A stretch of DNA of 64,000 nt from Nothopassalora personata. Taxonomy: Eukaryota > Ascomycota > Dothideomycetes > Mycosphaerellales > Mycosphaerellaceae. Of this stretch, positions 62,945-64,000 are shown one piece after another (within the stretch, counting starts at the first letter, position 1; each line of letters opens with the position of its first letter). The notes under the pieces are model-generated. The model saw only the letters and a list, made by a program, of their open reading frames with translations, ran no database searches and was not told the DNA's origin. A program made the position numbers and the translations under genes. Location of the stretch: the NCBI GenBank assembly GCA_033816765.1, contig CM066293.1, forward strand, positions 1,612,001-1,676,000, read 5' to 3'.

Positions 62945-63442
62945 ATGGCCACGTCAGAAGAAATTCCAACACCGCCCTCGCGCTTCCTTGCGCTTCCCGT
63001 GGACACGAGGAACCGCATCTATGGCTACACGCTTCATCACCCGGCGCTGTCAACAGCTTGCGCACGTGCCGGCAGATCCCACGACGACGCGGAGAAATTG
63101 TTGTACGACGCGAGCGTTTCCACCATGGAAGTCACGACTCCCTTCACAATACCTCCCGAATCTGATTCTCTACGGAGCACGTCTATTCGATGTCGTTCAC
63201 TTGCGTATGAGAGGTGCGACTGCTATCCAGAGGGACCTCACCCTCCCTTTCTGCTTCACCTGCCAGCAGATGGTGGTGTTGACAGGGTGGATTTGGGTGC
63301 TCTTGGCCCGTCGCTGTGTGCGAATTCATGGATTTTCCCCTTTACGATTGCGCTTTTCTGGCAGTCTCTGCTCAGTCGTGCTGCGAGGGAGCGGTTGATT
63401 CCTACCAACGGATGTGGACCGCCTTACTCGTACATTATATGA
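62945..63442 (+). CDS. Possible 2EXR/F-box-like short protein or relic
   Basis: The frame starts MATSEEIPTPPSRFLALPVD and has the 2EXR-type start RFLALPVDTRNRIYGYTLHH. Beyond about residue 60 conservation fades. A protein-like stretch in another frame (LILYGARLFDVVHLRMRGAT, PFCFTCQQM) suggests a missed intron or a frameshift. Complete family members are longer. I cannot decide between a short gene and a pseudogene. Confidence 0.4.
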   Translation: MATSEEIPTPPSRFLALPVDTRNRIYGYTLHHPALSTACARAGRSHDDAEKLLYDASVSTMEVTTPFTIPPESDSLRSTSIRCRSLAYERCDCYPEGPHPPFLLHLPADGGVDRVDLGALGPSLCANSWIFPFTIALFWQSLLSRAARERLIPTNGCGPPYSYII

Positions 63443-64000
63443 TGCAACAATACGCTGCGAGGCAATTTTTTGATCGATACATGCTGCATTTGGCATCGAG
63501 TTAAGCGGTCGCTTCTTTGCGTTGAAGGTCACGGCCCCTTCGCGGGTGTGAATTGCTCGGCCTCCAGGATGCAACTCTCGTGAGTTTTGCAGTTCCTGCT
63601 TCATAGCTAAAATTTTCCCTTCGCAATGAGCCGGTCAGATGACAAAACATTGTGTTCACGACGTGACGAGGCAGGAAAGCGCAAAAATTGTGGGCGTCTG
63701 TGTTGCCTCTGACCATTCTTTTAAAGCCGATTGCCCTCCTCTCTTCTTCTTCTTCTTCTTTCTCCTTTTTCTCTCATGCTTTACGTTCTTCTCCCTCTTG
63801 CCGGAGCGGACTCACAGAGACCTCTGGCTGCTGTGTAAGGCACAATTTTTGGTCATAACCTTTCCCATCCCCAACGCGGCACACATCAACCATCCACGAA
63901 ACGCCACGAGCATCTGCCAGTGAGGATCGGTCCGAGGCGGTGTTGGTGACATGATTGAGTGTTGGTGGCGAGAAGATGGAGGATGGATGAGCAAGATAAG
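63443..64000. other. Window end; pyrimidine-rich tract
   Basis: No supported gene. A TTC-rich polypyrimidine tract at about 63737-63790 could belong to the promoter of a gene beyond the window. Confidence 0.45.

Overview
This is a window of nuclear DNA from a filamentous ascomycete. Genes are split by short introns (about 49-70 nt) with GTRNGT donors and CTRAY-type branch sites. The set includes fungal 2EXR/F-box proteins, a spherulin-like cupin, an NASP/Hif1-type chaperone, and a very large DNMT5-type DNA methyltransferase. A Dothideomycete (Capnodiales/Mycosphaerellales-like) is my best guess from gene style and the sharply bounded TA-rich relics, but that is inference. There are no CRISPR arrays, operons or plasmid functions, and I found no convincing tRNA or rRNA.

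Layout. 1-1287 is the 3' part of 6-phosphogluconate dehydrogenase. 1288-5995 is gene-poor and holds decayed genes: a TPR protein relic, a cyanophycinase relic and an odd tandem-peptide ORF. 5996-7776 is a complete carotenoid-cleavage-type dioxygenase. 7777-10285 is transposon-derived: inverted GC-rich arms, a TA-rich block of about 1.7 kb and a roughly 70-bp tandem repeat. After an unrecognised spliced gene (11440-12262) comes a gene-dense stretch: mitochondrial acyl carrier protein, Vps74/GPP34, a short-chain dehydrogenase, a 2EXR protein, a phosphoglycerate-mutase-like protein and a cupin. A 9-bp minisatellite and a hAT-like MITE follow, then a coiled-coil protein and the 6.9-kb DNMT5-like gene. 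Beyond a quiet 33-38 kb region lie XPD/Rad3, listerin and an ornithine-cyclodeaminase-like enzyme. 48-50 kb holds an amino-acid permease pseudogene interrupted by a 500-bp MITE and fused to an F-box-like fragment. An Hsp30-type small heat-shock protein and KXD1 follow. A second gene-poor tract has a BTB fragment and an F-box pseudogene. The window ends with a divergent NASP/DPB2 pair and two small genes.

How it fits together. Most intact genes are housekeeping: pentose phosphate pathway, mitochondrial ACP, Golgi retention, TFIIH/NER, ribosome quality control and replication. They are not a pathway cluster. NASP (histone H3-H4 chaperone) and DPB2 (DNA polymerase epsilon subunit) share a 234-bp promoter with overlapping SCB and MCB motifs, which suggests joint S-phase control. 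The accessory tracts carry at least three non-autonomous DNA transposons, two with target-site duplications visible in the sequence, plus several relics with C-to-T or G-to-A type stop codons that would fit RIP-like mutation. The DNA methyltransferase encoded here is the kind of enzyme that could maintain methylation on such repeats.
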